NCBI RefSeq assembly: GCF_003987475.1
Contig: NZ_PIQH01000009.1
Location: 1 to 64,000, forward strand
Source: Idiomarina tyrosinivorans
Lineage (GTDB): Bacteria > Pseudomonadota > Gammaproteobacteria > Enterobacterales > Alteromonadaceae
DNA: 64,000 nucleotides
Direction: 5' to 3'
Positions 7,674-17,345 of this stretch are shown piece after piece; positions within the stretch are counted from its first letter, which is position 1, and each line of letters begins with the position of its first letter. The notes beneath the pieces are model-generated. The model saw only the letters and a program-made list of their open reading frames with translations. It ran no database searches and was not told where the DNA came from. Made by a program: the position numbers and the translations under genes.

Positions 7674-9356
7674 CTATGATTCATCCTTTTCGTTGTCTGC
7701 TGCGTCAGCCGCTTGCTGCTTTGCCTTTTTAGCCTTTGCACGGGCAATGGCTGCGGCCACTGCCGCTGACTTTTGCGGCTTATCGTTGGTTGCTGGGGCT
7801 TCTGCGTTGGCGGCTTCGGCTTTTTTCCGTTTTACCCGTTCAAGGGCCGCTTGCACCGGATCTTCTGCACCACTTTGTTGCGCCTCTTGTTTGGCTTTTT
7901 GTCGCGCTTCCGCGGCTTTGCGGTGACGTTCCAAACGCTCTTCTTTTTCCCGCTCTAAACGCTGTTGGCGTGCCTCAAAGCGCTCCCTAGCAATTTCTGC
8001 TTTGGCCTTTTCGCGGGCAATATTTTTAATTTCTGCTTTGGCCTTGCGGTAGTAATGCACGAGTGGAATTTCGCTAGGGCAAACGTAAGCGCAAGCACCG
8101 CATTCAATACAATCAAATAGCTGCTGTTGCTCCAACGCGTCGTAATCTTTGGCTTTGGCTAACCACTGTAATTGTTGTGGTTGTAGCGATGCAGGGCAAA
8201 CATCAGCACAAGCGCCACAACGAATACAGGCGAGCTCTTGACGGGTGGGTGGCAACTCTTTTTCGGTTGGTGCTAGCAAGCAGTTGGTGGTTTTGACAAC
8301 GGGTACGTCCAATGCCGGTAGCGTAAAGCCCATCATTGGCCCGCCCATGATCACGCGCGGAAGGTTATCAGGGGTAAAGCCTGCCTGCTCCATTAAGTGT
8401 GCGATTGGAGTACCCAATAATGCCCACACACACCCGGGTTGCTGGAGGGCTTCTCCCGTAAGCGTTACTACCCGCTCCAGCAATGGTTCACCGTCGATGA
8501 TTGCGCGTTTAACCGCAAATGCGGTACCCACGTTTTGCATCAGTAAGCCGATATCCATAGGTAGGCCTTTACTCGGCACTTGGCGTCCTGTCAGCAGCTG
8601 TATAAGTTGCTTTTCGCCCCCCGATGGATATTTTGTTGGCACTATGCGCAGAGCAAACTGCGAACGCTCAGCGATGGCGTCGCGCATTGCCTGGATCGCT
8701 TCTGGTTTATTATCTTCGATGGCGATCAAGGCTTTTTCGATACCGGTAATATGCAACAAGATATCGACACCGGTGAGGATTTCCTCTGCATGCTCGCGCA
8801 TCAGTCGGTCATCGGCGCAGATATAAGGCTCACATTCGACGCCATTAATGATTAAATAATCCAGTGGCTTTTGCTGTGCTAGTTTTTGTGCAGTAGGGAA
8901 GCCTGCACCACCTAATCCTGCAATGCCGGCTGCTTTAATGGTGGCAATCAACTCTGCCCGATCGTGTTGTCTGAAATCGGCTAAGGGCTTTTTCTCGATC
9001 CAGCGTTCTTCACCATCTGGGCTGAGTACAATAGAAAGCTCACTGAGTCCCGACGGGTGAGCGGTAGCGCGTGGTTCGATGGCAATCACCGTGGCTGAGG
9101 TTGGAGCATGGACCGGTAAGCCGTTAGTGAGTCCCGGTTTTGTTAGCGCTTGGCCTTTTAATACACGGTCTCCCTCAGCGACAAGTAAATCGCCAGCTTG
9201 GCCGATATGTTGGCGCAAGGGCAACACTAATTGTTGCGGTAGCGCAATGCGTCGCAGGGGTTTGTCACTGGCGGGTTGTTTGCGCTCTGGCGGATGGATT
9301 CCACCAGGAAATGTCCAAATAACGCCTGCTTCGATGTCGCTAATATTGCCTCGCAT
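7674..9356 (-). CDS. rsxC: Rnf/Rsx complex subunit C
   Basis: Peripheral NADH/FMN- and Fe-S-binding subunit. The 560 residues show an NADH-binding Rossmann-like region with GIAGLGGAGFPT, an FMN/SLBB middle part, two ferredoxin-type clusters (CIRCGACADVCP and CIECGACAYVCP), and an Ala/Lys/Glu/Arg-rich C-terminal tail that probably forms a coiled coil. The tail is much shorter than in the roughly 740-residue E. coli protein; tail length is known to vary in this family. It is third in the operon. Confidence 0.96.
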   Translation of the reverse strand: MRGNISDIEAGVIWTFPGGIHPPERKQPASDKPLRRIALPQQLVLPLRQHIGQAGDLLVAEGDRVLKGQALTKPGLTNGLPVHAPTSATVIAIEPRATAHPSGLSELSIVLSPDGEERWIEKKPLADFRQHDRAELIATIKAAGIAGLGGAGFPTAQKLAQQKPLDYLIINGVECEPYICADDRLMREHAEEILTGVDILLHITGIEKALIAIEDNKPEAIQAMRDAIAERSQFALRIVPTKYPSGGEKQLIQLLTGRQVPSKGLPMDIGLLMQNVGTAFAVKRAIIDGEPLLERVVTLTGEALQQPGCVWALLGTPIAHLMEQAGFTPDNLPRVIMGGPMMGFTLPALDVPVVKTTNCLLAPTEKELPPTRQELACIRCGACADVCPASLQPQQLQWLAKAKDYDALEQQQLFDCIECGACAYVCPSEIPLVHYYRKAKAEIKNIAREKAKAEIARERFEARQQRLEREKEERLERHRKAAEARQKAKQEAQQSGAEDPVQAALERVKRKKAEAANAEAPATNDKPQKSAAVAAAIARAKAKKAKQQAADAADNEKDES

Positions 9357-9362
9357 ACCGCC

Positions 9363-9947
9363 TTACTCCACCATCTTTACAGGAATTGCTTGCGCCTCTG
9401 GATGGCGCTGCTGTATTTGTCCAAGATCCCACTGCCATGTTTCTGGACGCGGACGTTCCGCGACCATATCAATACAATCGACGGGGCAGGGCTCAACACA
9501 CAAATCACAGCCAGTGCATTCATGTGCTATCACCGTATGCATTTGTTTTGCCGCGCCGAGAATGGCATCGACGGGGCAGGCTTGGATACATTTTGTGCAA
9601 CCAATACATTCGTCTTCGCGAATGACCGCGACAGTTTTTACTGCTTCTTCACCGTGCGCTGAATCTAGCGGCTTAGCCTCTACGCCCATTAAGTCAGCTA
9701 GTTCTTTAATGGTGGCTTCACCGCCCGGCGGGCACTTATTGATTTCATCGCCGTTGGCGATGGCTTCAGCGTAAGGTCGGCAACCCGGATAACCGCACTG
9801 ACCGCACTGAGTTTGCGGCAAAATGGCGTCGATCTGGTCGACGATAGGGTCGCTCTCTACACGGAACTTCACTGCAGCAAAGCCCAGTACGAGACCAAAA
9901 ATAAGCGCTAAAACGCCTAATGCAATAATGGCACTGACAATACTCAT
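9363..9947 (-). CDS. rsxB: Rnf/Rsx complex subunit B, ferredoxin-like
   Basis: Membrane-anchored Fe-S protein that passes electrons through the complex. It has a hydrophobic N-terminus (about residues 2-25), a 4Fe-4S domain with [13 protein letters not shown], and two ferredoxin motifs ([16 protein letters not shown] and [16 protein letters not shown]). At 194 residues the length is typical. Its ATG shares a base with the rsxA stop codon (TAATG). Confidence 0.97.
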   Translation of the reverse strand: MSIVSAIIALGVLALIFGLVLGFAAVKFRVESDPIVDQIDAILPQTQCGQCGYPGCRPYAEAIANGDEINKCPPGGEATIKELADLMGVEAKPLDSAHGEEAVKTVAVIREDECIGCTKCIQACPVDAILGAAKQMHTVIAHECTGCDLCVEPCPVDCIDMVAERPRPETWQWDLGQIQQRHPEAQAIPVKMVE

Positions 9948-10528
9948 TAATTCGTCACCAATCCACTAAAGCCCATAAATGCGAGTGACATTAAACCAGC
10001 CGTAATCATTGCTAGTGCAGAACCTTTGAAAGGGGCAGGCACATCGGCTGCGGCTAGGCGCTCGCGGAGAGCTGAGAATAAGATAAGGACTAGCGAGAAA
10101 CCCAGCGCGGCGCCTAGGCCATAAATGATGGATTCAATAAAATTATGACGCTCGTTGATGTTCAGTAGCGCAACGCCCAAAACCGCGCAATTAGTGGTAA
10201 TAAGGGGCAAAAAGATACCCAGCAAACGGTACAATGTGGGGCTGGTTTTATGCACCACCATCTCGGTGAATTGCACAACCACGGCAATGACCAAAATAAA
10301 ACTCAGGGTTTGCAGTGACATTAAATCCAATGGCCGCAACAGATATTCGTTAACCAAATAACTGCAAACCGAGGCTAAGGTAAGTACAAAAGTGGTGGCC
10401 GCGGACATGCCAATAGCGGTGTCGAGCTTATTCGACACGCCCATGAAGGGGCATAAGCCCAAAAATTTTACTAGCACAAAGTTGTTTACCAACACGGTGC
10501 CAATAAGCAATAAAAGGTAGTCAGTCAT
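9947..10528 (-). CDS. rsxA: Rnf/Rsx complex subunit A
   Basis: First gene of the operon. It is a 193-residue membrane protein with about six helices and the family motifs [18 protein letters not shown] and [12 protein letters not shown]. The start [10 protein letters not shown] was chosen over an in-frame extension of 22 residues because it matches the family N-terminus. The promoter should lie in 10529-10700. Confidence 0.96.
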   Translation of the reverse strand: MTDYLLLLIGTVLVNNFVLVKFLGLCPFMGVSNKLDTAIGMSAATTFVLTLASVCSYLVNEYLLRPLDLMSLQTLSFILVIAVVVQFTEMVVHKTSPTLYRLLGIFLPLITTNCAVLGVALLNINERHNFIESIIYGLGAALGFSLVLILFSALRERLAAADVPAPFKGSALAMITAGLMSLAFMGFSGLVTN

Positions 10529-10679
10529 GCCAACGGTTGTGAATCTGTGGAAAACAGCGCCTATTATCGTTTTTTCGCCGCCGAGAAACAACACGTTAAG
10601 CGTGTGGGATTATCTAAACCCCAGATTTTTAGCTTTTTGTCACTAATTCTTAACACCCATGTCACCACCTTGCCATGTC

Positions 10680-10716
10680 AGTTGGCAACCATGACCCCAG
10701 CATTCGTTTGCCAACT
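10680..10716. repeat. 9-bp inverted repeat upstream of the glycosyltransferase gene
   Basis: AGTTGGCAA (10680-10688) and TTGCCAACT (10708-10716) are perfect inverted copies separated by 19 bases, about 50 bases before the downstream start. It could be an operator or a leader hairpin. No T run follows. The rest of 10529-10763 shows no gene. Confidence 0.4.
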
Positions 10717-10763
10717 TGGTAAGCATTTGCTGCCACATTGCTGACTGCACAAGGGGGTTAACG

Positions 10764-11798
10764 ATGAAAATTTTACTCGGTGTTCAAGGAACGGGAAATG
10801 GCCATTTAAGCCGCTGCAGTGCGTTAGTTGAAGCGCTAGAGCGCTATCAGGTGGATGTTGATGTGCTCATTTCTGGGCGTGCACCAGAGCAATTATTTGA
10901 TGTCGATAGTTTTGGCGACTACCGCTGCATGAGCGGACTAACCTTTGCCACTTCACGCGGTAAAATTGATGTTTCAGCTACGCTCAAAAGCAATGCTTGG
11001 CAACAGTTTTGGCGCGACTACCATCGCCTTGACTTGACGCCATACGATTTAATTGTGAGTGACTTTGAACCGATTACCGCGTGGGCGGCGAGAAAGCAAC
11101 GGCGACGTTGTATCGGCATTGGTCGCCAATATGCGTTTTGTTCAGCGTTACCGCAGGCAGAGGTTCGCGCCACCCAACGTTGGTTTATTCAACAGTTTGC
11201 TCCGGCAACAGACGTATTAGGTATGCATTGGGTGGAAGCCGACGGCGTACTGCCACCGATTATTCATCAGCGCGGGAGGCGCTTGCCAGCACTCCCGCAG
11301 CAGGTGTTGGTTTACCTGCCGTTTGAATCGTTGGATGATATTCGCCATTGGCTAGCCCCGCTTACTGACTACCAGTTCAGTATTTTTCACCCGCAGGCAA
11401 AACGGGGGCAGGCCGGTCACTTACAGTTCTTCGCACCTTCAAGAGTCGGATTTGCCGAGCAGTTTTCACAGGCCTCAGCAGTGATCAGTAATGCGGGATT
11501 TGAAACCACCAGTGAAGCTTTAAGTCAGGGAAAAAAGCTGCTGGTTAAGCCGTTGCATGGTCAGTTTGAGCAACGAGTTAACGCCAGTCTATTAGAAGCC
11601 TATGGACTGGGTAGCTTTCATCACCAATTGAGTGATGTAAAAATTCGTCAGTGGTTAAGTCATGCTCGCTCGAGCCAGCTGCACTGGCCCAATGTCGCTG
11701 AAGCGGTAGCGGATTGGTTAGCGAGCGGTGCTCAGCGACCTGCTACCGAGCTAGCACGAACGCTCTGGCAGCAGAGTCGAATCCGCCGAGTGGCCTGA
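10764..11798 (+). CDS. Glycosyltransferase-like protein, MJ1255/VC2487 family
   Basis: A 344-residue protein related to GT-B-fold UDP-sugar transferases (MurG-like). The N-terminal GVQGTGNGHLSRC segment corresponds to the glycine-rich acceptor-side loop. Near residues 235-275 ASAVISNAGFETTSEAL and KPLHGQFEQRVNA form the nucleotide-sugar side. The start at MKILLGVQG is supported by an AAGGGGG ribosome-binding site; an upstream in-frame ATG lacks one. The physiological acceptor is unknown. It stands alone, convergent with the chemoreceptor gene 3 bases away. Confidence 0.78.
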   Translation: MKILLGVQGTGNGHLSRCSALVEALERYQVDVDVLISGRAPEQLFDVDSFGDYRCMSGLTFATSRGKIDVSATLKSNAWQQFWRDYHRLDLTPYDLIVSDFEPITAWAARKQRRRCIGIGRQYAFCSALPQAEVRATQRWFIQQFAPATDVLGMHWVEADGVLPPIIHQRGRRLPALPQQVLVYLPFESLDDIRHWLAPLTDYQFSIFHPQAKRGQAGHLQFFAPSRVGFAEQFSQASAVISNAGFETTSEALSQGKKLLVKPLHGQFEQRVNASLLEAYGLGSFHHQLSDVKIRQWLSHARSSQLHWPNVAEAVADWLASGAQRPATELARTLWQQSRIRRVA

Positions 11799-11801
11799 CC
11801 G

Positions 11802-13715
11802 TTAGGTAGAGAATTGTGATAGACGTTGACGCAATTGCTTCGCCAGTTCTGCCATTTGTTCGCAATCGTTTTCAGAGCGTTGAATATCGTCGGCGACGGC
11901 TTGCGATAATTGCGCCATTTCGTGGATGTTTTCGGCAACGTTCTGACCTACTTGTGCTTGTTCCTCTGTGGCGGTCGCAATTTGGGTACTCATATCTGAG
12001 GTTTGGGTAATTAAATCGGCAATAATTTGTAGTTCTTCGCCGGTCTGGTTTACCGCTTCTGCAGTTTCTTGGCTCAGGCGCTGACCCGCTTGCATCGCTT
12101 CTACCGCCTTTTGGGCACTGCTTTGTAAACGGCTGAGTTGTTGTTGGATTTGGTCGGTGGATTGCGCAGTGCGTTGCGATAGCATGCGCACCTCGTCAGC
12201 GACTACCGCAAAGCCGCGACCGGCTTCGCCCGCGCGAGCAGATTCGATGGCGGCATTCAGTGCTAGCAAGTTGGTTTGCTCAGAAATAGCAATGATGGTG
12301 TTGGCAATATCGCTAATGCTGTCGACGTCTTTGGCGAGCATCGATACCGTCTGATCCGCTTCTTCCATACTTTGGTTGAGGGTATTCATTCGGGTTAATG
12401 CAGCGCTGACTGAATCTGTGCCCACGCGACCATGTTGGTTGGCCTCGCTTGCCATATTGGCAGTTTGGCTGGCGTTATTGGCAATATCTTTAATGGTGGT
12501 TTCCATTTCATTCATAGCGACAGACGACATGTCGGTTTTTTCATTTTGTTCCGCGGCACGGCCACGCACAGTGCGCATGGCCTCGGTAATTGAGTCAACC
12601 CGCTGTGCCAGTTGTAAGGAGCTCTCTCGCACCGCATCAACAATATTACGCAGGTTGGCAATAAAGCGGTTGAAACTTTGTGCCAATTCACCGACTTCAT
12701 CGTCACTATCGATATCGATGCGCTGGGTAAGGTCGCCGCCATCTGAGGCCATCGCTGATAAGCGCCGGGTTAGCAGTTTTAAGGGTTTGACTAAACGCCG
12801 CGAGAACCATACCCCGATGGCAATGAATGCGGCACAAATGAGCAAGCAAAGCACAACGATCATGATCGTAGCGGTATTGAGCCCTGATAGCAGTTCAGCC
12901 CGAGGAACCTCGGCAACAACGCGCCAATCGGTATTAGGCAAAGGCGCACTACCGACGAGCCAGCTATCACCGTTACGGTCAATCATGGTTTGCTGCACGC
13001 CATCTCCGCCAAGCAGTTGTTTGGCGGCTTCTGGAGTTAACAGTTTGCCAAGCTGAGGGAAGTCTTTGCGAGTAGGGTGTACCTGTACGGTGCCGTCGGC
13101 ACTGACTAAGTACACCGAGCCTTGGTCACCTAAATGGTATTGCCGTACGGTTTGCTGCAAGGCTTGCAACGACTGACCAACACCGGCAACACCAACTAGC
13201 TGATTATCATACTTGGCACGTACGTTAACGAACACGGTCGGAATTCCGGTGCCCTCGTCAACGTCAAAATTTAGCGCGATATCGTTGCTGCTATTTAAAA
13301 ATTCAAAGAACCATTGATCGCGTTCAGCGGAGCGAGAAAGTTGTTTAAGTACCCCTTGCTCGGTGTAGTAGTTGAGGCTACTTTGGCTGACAAAGAAGGC
13401 GCTAACAAAATTATTGCGTTGACTAACACTGGTTAAGTAATCAATGAGCAGTTGTCGTTGACTGCTGTCCTCGCCCTGCGCTGACCAGTGCGTCATAAAA
13501 CGGTTGTTAGCAACGGCTTGAGCAACTTCGATAGGCTGGCTTAAGCTGAGCGCAATTTTTCCTTGCACATCCCCAAGTACCGCTGGTAGTTCATTGTTTT
13601 CCAAGCGGTTGGTGAGTAAGTCACGCATCACCCAAGTGCTAACCCCAACGGACACGATAACCAGCAATAACAGTGCGGCGCTGATCCCAGAGACTAATTG
13701 GGTTTGAATTTTCAT
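11802..13715 (-). CDS. Methyl-accepting chemotaxis protein with dCache sensor
   Basis: Transmembrane chemoreceptor of 637 residues. TM1 is at about 8-30, followed by a periplasmic double-Cache-type ligand domain at about 36-275, TM2 at 283-304, HAMP at about 305-360, and a cytoplasmic signalling hairpin whose tip is [20 protein letters not shown]. There is no C-terminal CheR/CheB-tethering pentapeptide; it ends in [10 protein letters not shown]. The ligand cannot be told from sequence; Cache receptors often bind amino or organic acids. A FliA-type promoter lies 48 bases upstream. Confidence 0.93.
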   Translation of the reverse strand: MKIQTQLVSGISAALLLLVIVSVGVSTWVMRDLLTNRLENNELPAVLGDVQGKIALSLSQPIEVAQAVANNRFMTHWSAQGEDSSQRQLLIDYLTSVSQRNNFVSAFFVSQSSLNYYTEQGVLKQLSRSAERDQWFFEFLNSSNDIALNFDVDEGTGIPTVFVNVRAKYDNQLVGVAGVGQSLQALQQTVRQYHLGDQGSVYLVSADGTVQVHPTRKDFPQLGKLLTPEAAKQLLGGDGVQQTMIDRNGDSWLVGSAPLPNTDWRVVAEVPRAELLSGLNTATIMIVVLCLLICAAFIAIGVWFSRRLVKPLKLLTRRLSAMASDGGDLTQRIDIDSDDEVGELAQSFNRFIANLRNIVDAVRESSLQLAQRVDSITEAMRTVRGRAAEQNEKTDMSSVAMNEMETTIKDIANNASQTANMASEANQHGRVGTDSVSAALTRMNTLNQSMEEADQTVSMLAKDVDSISDIANTIIAISEQTNLLALNAAIESARAGEAGRGFAVVADEVRMLSQRTAQSTDQIQQQLSRLQSSAQKAVEAMQAGQRLSQETAEAVNQTGEELQIIADLITQTSDMSTQIATATEEQAQVGQNVAENIHEMAQLSQAVADDIQRSENDCEQMAELAKQLRQRLSQFST

Positions 13716-13762
13716 TGTTGCCTCGTCGCTAACGCATAAATCAAAACGGAGATTTAAGTAGG

Positions 13763-13789
13763 CTATCGGCTACAGTGAAAGAATCTATA
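13763..13789 (-). promoter_or_regulatory. FliA (sigma-28)-type promoter of the chemoreceptor gene
   Basis: On the minus strand TATA (13786-13789), a 15-base spacer, then GCCGATAG (13763-13770) matches 3/4 and 7/8 of the FliA consensus. Its position 48 bases before the chemoreceptor start agrees with late flagellar regulation. Confidence 0.75.
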
Positions 13790-13835
13790 GATAGAATGGT
13801 ATAGAAAGCGAGCTTATTTAAGCTGCTGCAGGAGA

Positions 13836-13912
13836 TGGCTCCCCAGGTTGGATTCGAACCAACGACACATGGATTAACAGTCCACCGCTCTAACCAACTG
13901 AGCTACTGGGGA
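13836..13912 (-). tRNA. tRNA-Asn(GTT), copy 2
   Basis: A complete cloverleaf with acceptor TCCCCAG/CTGGGGA, D arm GCTC...GAGC, anticodon loop CTGTTAA (anticodon GTT), T-arm GGTTCGAATCC, discriminator G and encoded CCA. It is identical in body to the copy at 13937-14013 and probably co-transcribed with it. Confidence 0.97.
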
Positions 13913-13936
13913 ATATCTGAGGTTGGTATCGGTTAT

Positions 13937-14013
13937 TGGCTCCCCAGGTTGGATTCGAACCAACGACACATGGATTAACAGTCCACCGCTCTAACCAACT
14001 GAGCTACTGGGGA
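13937..14013 (-). tRNA. tRNA-Asn(GTT), copy 1
   Basis: Same sequence as the downstream copy, with anticodon GTT and encoded CCA. It is closest to the promoter at 14036-14062. The pair are tandem duplicates separated by a 24-base spacer. Confidence 0.97.
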
Positions 14014-14035
14014 ACAACCGATAACGGTGGCGAAT

Positions 14036-14062
14036 ATTATAGTTAGGGGGTGGGGCTGTCAA
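14036..14062 (-). promoter_or_regulatory. Promoter of the tRNA-Asn pair
   Basis: TTGACA (14057-14062) and TATAAT (14036-14041) on the minus strand are both perfect consensus hexamers, 15 bases apart and 22 bases before the first tRNA. The spacer is short for an otherwise ideal promoter. Confidence 0.7.
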
Positions 14063-14205
14063 CCATTTGTCAGGCCTTTTTCAACGATTCCTGTTCGACT
14101 GCCGTTTTTCTGCGCAATTGTGAAAAGGAAATAAAAAATTCGCGCTTGTCAACTTTGCGAAAGGTCGAAAAATATTATTTATGTTATATTTTTATGTCAG
14201 CAAAA

Positions 14206-14275
14206 TTATCCACAGATCGATGTAAGTGCCGAGCATCTTGGGGTGTACGATCTTACCCACAATTTCTGTGGATAA
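14206..14275. other. DnaA-box cluster
   Basis: Perfect DnaA boxes TTATCCACA at 14206-14214 (plus) and 14267-14275 (minus orientation), with a one-mismatch box TTACCCACA at 14253-14261 (plus), all within 70 bases. An AT-rich stretch (about 14140-14205) precedes it. GATC sites occur at about 14216 and 14249. No dnaA, mnmG or other oriC neighbour is present, so a DnaA-titrating or DnaA-recycling site is more likely than an origin. This is inference. Confidence 0.6.
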
Positions 14276-14596
14276 CCATGTGAGCAATTTCAGGGATGCC
14301 CCATTTTTACAGGGCTTGAAAGGTATTTTTGACGTTGTACAAAAACTGCCTAAAAAATTAAAAAGCAAATAGAAACAACAACTTAATTATGTCTAATGAA
14401 AAATATTTGAAACGATTATGGTGGAGATTGCTGTATTGTGTGAAGAATCAGCACCTTGTGCATTTCTTGAGTCATTTGTTCAAAATTCATGCCCAAAATC
14501 ACTAGACATCAGTGGAAAAATTTGTCTCGGACGCCAGTGCATGAAGTGGTAAAATTATGAACAGCTTGTAATAATTAGAAAAAACGTTAGATGTAT
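14276..14596. other. AT-rich non-coding stretch with an IHF consensus site
   Basis: No credible gene. It is rich in A/T runs. AATCAGCACCTTG at 14446-14458 is an exact match to the IHF consensus WATCARNNNNTTR, about 170 bases from the DnaA boxes. A 77-codon open frame overlapping the neighbouring DnaA boxes has no family resemblance or ribosome-binding site and was rejected. Confidence 0.5.
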
Positions 14597-14628
14597 AAAA
14601 AAGCGGTGGCAATTGGCCACCGCTTTTT
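14597..14628 (-). terminator. Terminator after the aminotransferase gene (bidirectional form)
   Basis: GCGGTGGC/GCCACCGC (14603-14610 with 14616-14623) forms an 8-bp stem flanked by six A residues and five T residues, so it can work on both strands. It lies 14 bases beyond the stop codon of the minus-strand aminotransferase. Confidence 0.88.
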
Positions 14629-14641
14629 CTCACCAATCTAT

Positions 14642-15832
14642 CTAGCGGTATTGCTTGGCGAAGGTCGCTATTCTCTCTACAGCACTTTCTAGCGTCGCCA
14701 AGTCTGTTGCGAAAGATAAGCGGCAGTGGCCAGGGGCACCGAACGCTGAACCAGGAACTAACGCCACTTTTGCTTCGTTAAGGAGTTTCTCACAGAAGTC
14801 GACGTCATCATTGATACCGACTGTCGCCATTAATCCTTCGATATTAGCGAAGGTGTAGAAGGTTCCGTCACCCGCAATACAGTGGATGCCATCAATATCA
14901 TTCAATGCTGCTACCAAATAGTCGTGGCGCTGTTTAAAAGCACTAACCATGGTAGTGATACAGCTTTGGTCTCCCTCTAACGCCGCTAAAGCCGCATATT
15001 GCGAAATACTGGCGGGATTCGAGGTGCTTTGCGATTGAATCTTTTTCATTGCAGCGATTAAGGCTTTAGGTCCTGCCGCATAGCCGATGCGCCAGCCCGT
15101 CATCGCATAAGCTTTAGAGACTCCAGAAAGAATGATGGTTCGTTCTTGCAAATCGGGTGCTGCCATCATGATATTGGCGAAGGGCTCGGTCGACCACAAG
15201 ATATGTTCGTACATATCATCTGTTGCAATCAGCACATCTGGATAGTCGCGCAATACCTCTGCCAACGCCGCTAGTTCGGCCTTGGTATAAGCGGTACCAC
15301 TAGGATTAGAAGGGCTATTTAAAAACAGCAGACGAGTGTTGGCTGTTAATGTCTCACGTAATTGCTCGGCAGTAATTTTGTAGCGTTGCTCAATGCCGCC
15401 GCTAACAATTACGGGCTCGGCACCAACAAGTTTCACCATATCTGGGTAAGATACCCAATATGGTGCGGGAATAACGACCTCATCACCGGGATTTAGCCAA
15501 GCGCTAAGTAGGTTAAAAATACTGTGTTTACCGCCCGCAGAAACCAACACTTGGTCAGCTTGATAGGTCAAGCCGTTATCACGTTTTAGCTTATCACAGA
15601 CCGCTTGCTTTAATTCGCTGATGCCGTCGACGGCGGTGTATTTGGTTTTACCTGCGTTGATCGCGGCGATCGCTGCTTGTTTAATAAAATCCGGGGTATC
15701 AAAGTCCGGTTCGCCAACACCCAAGCCGATAACGTCGTGACCTGCACTACGCAGTTCTGCGGCTTTTTGGGTGACCGCTAGAGTAGGGCTAGGTTGAATT
15801 GCATTTACGCGATCTGAAAGCTGAAATTTCAC
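14642..15832 (-). CDS. Pyridoxal-phosphate aminotransferase, aspartate aminotransferase class Ib
   Basis: Transfers amino groups between aspartate (or related amino acids) and 2-oxoglutarate. The 396 residues show the fold-type I signatures: FLNSPSNPSG with the PLP-contacting Asn, DDMYEH, the Schiff-base Lys240 in SGVSKAYAMTGWRIG, and the C-terminal CRLSFA arginine for substrate carboxylate. The N-terminus (SDRVNAIQPSPTLAV) is typical of the prokaryotic type Ib AspAT. Exact substrate preference, including aromatic amino acids, cannot be read from the sequence. It appears monocistronic. Confidence 0.88.
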   Translation of the reverse strand: MKFQLSDRVNAIQPSPTLAVTQKAAELRSAGHDVIGLGVGEPDFDTPDFIKQAAIAAINAGKTKYTAVDGISELKQAVCDKLKRDNGLTYQADQVLVSAGGKHSIFNLLSAWLNPGDEVVIPAPYWVSYPDMVKLVGAEPVIVSGGIEQRYKITAEQLRETLTANTRLLFLNSPSNPSGTAYTKAELAALAEVLRDYPDVLIATDDMYEHILWSTEPFANIMMAAPDLQERTIILSGVSKAYAMTGWRIGYAAGPKALIAAMKKIQSQSTSNPASISQYAALAALEGDQSCITTMVSAFKQRHDYLVAALNDIDGIHCIAGDGTFYTFANIEGLMATVGINDDVDFCEKLLNEAKVALVPGSAFGAPGHCRLSFATDLATLESAVERIATFAKQYR

Positions 15833-15977
15833 AGCGAAATCCTTTTTATTTCGGTGCCAAAGAAAGCTCTTACTATACGTGATCAGGGGGAATTAAGTCC
15901 ATTATCGTCGTTGACATTCATAGTCATCGGCGGTGCTTTCGGTTAGACTATCGGGCGGTTTGTAGCACGAGGTAGCC

Positions 15978-17345
15978 ATGAAAGCACAACGGTCAAGAGA
16001 CGCTCTACTGAACGACCCCATTGCAACGACGCTGTGGCAGATGACTTGGCCTGTAGTAATTGGTGTACTAACGCTAATCAGTTTTAACGTTGTTGATACG
16101 TTTTTTATCGGTCTGCTTGGCACAGACCCGTTGGCAGCCGTTAGCTTTACCTTTCCTATTACCTTCACGGTCATCAGTCTGACCATTGGTTTGGGCATTG
16201 GAACGTCCGCAGTGATTGCACGCCAGCATGGCGCAAACCATCCTGATTCTGCCAGGTTTGACGGTACCATCGCGTTACTATTGTCGGCGGCGTTGGTTGC
16301 CATTTTGGCATTGCTGGGCTTTTTCAATATGGACCGTATTTTTTCAGCGCTACAGGCACAAGACCGGTTGCTACCATTGATTCGCGATTACATGAGTATT
16401 TGGTTTGCCGGTAGTGTAATGCTGGTCACACCGATGATTGGTAATGCGGTGTTGCGCGCTTCAGGTGATACTCGTACCCCTTCTTTAATTATGGCAAGCG
16501 GTGGTTTATTAAATGCGATTTTCGATCCCTTATTGATTTTTGGGTTAGGTCCTATTCCTGCTATGGGGATTCGTGGCGCAGCCTATGCCAGTGTCATTTC
16601 ATGGGCTATTGGCGTGGTGCTGGTGGTGATTTTGTTGGTACGAGCAAAATTGTTGAGTGTCAGTCCGCCACCGCAACGCACTTGGTTGCAGGAAGCACGT
16701 GTGGCAGCGAAAAAAATTCTCACTATTGGCTTACCCGCAGCAGGCGCGAACATGTTAACGCCGCTAGCAATGGCGGTATTAACGGCGATTGTCGCGGCAT
16801 ATGGTGCTCCAGCAGTGGCTGCATACGGGGTGGGAACACGGCTAGAATCGCTGGCCAGCGTGATCATTCTGGCGTTGTCGATGAGTTTGCCGCCTTTTAT
16901 TAGCCAGAATCTTGGGGCGGGAAATATCCAACGCGTCGAACAAGCTTACAAAACTGCCATCAAGGCGGTGCTGGTTATTCAAGCCGTCATCTACATTGTG
17001 CTTGTGGCCTTGGCATCATTCATTGCTGATGCCTTTGCACAAGAACAGGCGGTAAAGAATATTGTTGAGTTGTTCATCTATATATTGCCGCTGAGTTACG
17101 GTTTACAAGGCGTTATTATTTTAACGAACTCTAGCTTTAACGCCTTGCATTTACCGATAAAGGCATTATTACTCAGTGTGTTCCGTTTGTTTGTGATGTT
17201 TGTGCCATTGAGTTACTTGGGTAGTGTCTTGGCAGACCTAATGGGTTTATTTATCGGCGGCGTTGTGGCTAATCTGATTACCGCGACTGTTGCGTACTAT
17301 GGGTTTAGATATCAACTACGGAAGAGCGCTGGGAGTAACGCGTGA
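15978..17345 (+). CDS. MATE family multidrug efflux transporter
   Basis: A 455-residue polytopic membrane protein with two homologous halves of about six helices. Conserved features include [12 protein letters not shown] near residues 35-46, the [15 protein letters not shown] segment, and the second-half [17 protein letters not shown]. The family exports cationic drugs in exchange for Na+ or H+; the coupling ion here is not determined. Its TGA stop overlaps the GTG start of uvrB (GTGA), so the two are probably co-transcribed and translationally coupled. Confidence 0.92.
   Translation: MKAQRSRDALLNDPIATTLWQMTWPVVIGVLTLISFNVVDTFFIGLLGTDPLAAVSFTFPITFTVISLTIGLGIGTSAVIARQHGANHPDSARFDGTIALLLSAALVAILALLGFFNMDRIFSALQAQDRLLPLIRDYMSIWFAGSVMLVTPMIGNAVLRASGDTRTPSLIMASGGLLNAIFDPLLIFGLGPIPAMGIRGAAYASVISWAIGVVLVVILLVRAKLLSVSPPPQRTWLQEARVAAKKILTIGLPAAGANMLTPLAMAVLTAIVAAYGAPAVAAYGVGTRLESLASVIILALSMSLPPFISQNLGAGNIQRVEQAYKTAIKAVLVIQAVIYIVLVALASFIADAFAQEQAVKNIVELFIYILPLSYGLQGVIILTNSSFNALHLPIKALLLSVFRLFVMFVPLSYLGSVLADLMGLFIGGVVANLITATVAYYGFRYQLRKSAGSNA

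Noticed and set aside
14050-14283. 77-codon open frame between tRNA-Asn and the aminotransferase
   Set aside because: No ribosome-binding site, no family resemblance, Cys/Arg-rich random-looking translation, and it runs through the DnaA-box cluster.
14140-14340. Replication origin (oriC)
   Set aside because: Only three DnaA boxes, no clear AT-rich 13-mers, and none of the usual neighbours (dnaA, dnaN, mnmG, parAB).
15833-15977. LexA (SOS) box upstream of the MATE-uvrB unit
   Set aside because: I found no CTGT-N8-ACAG match in the intergenic region or directly before uvrB.
15902-16327. 141-codon open frame on the minus strand over the MATE start
   Set aside because: Antisense shadow of the transporter coding region, low-complexity translation and no family signature.
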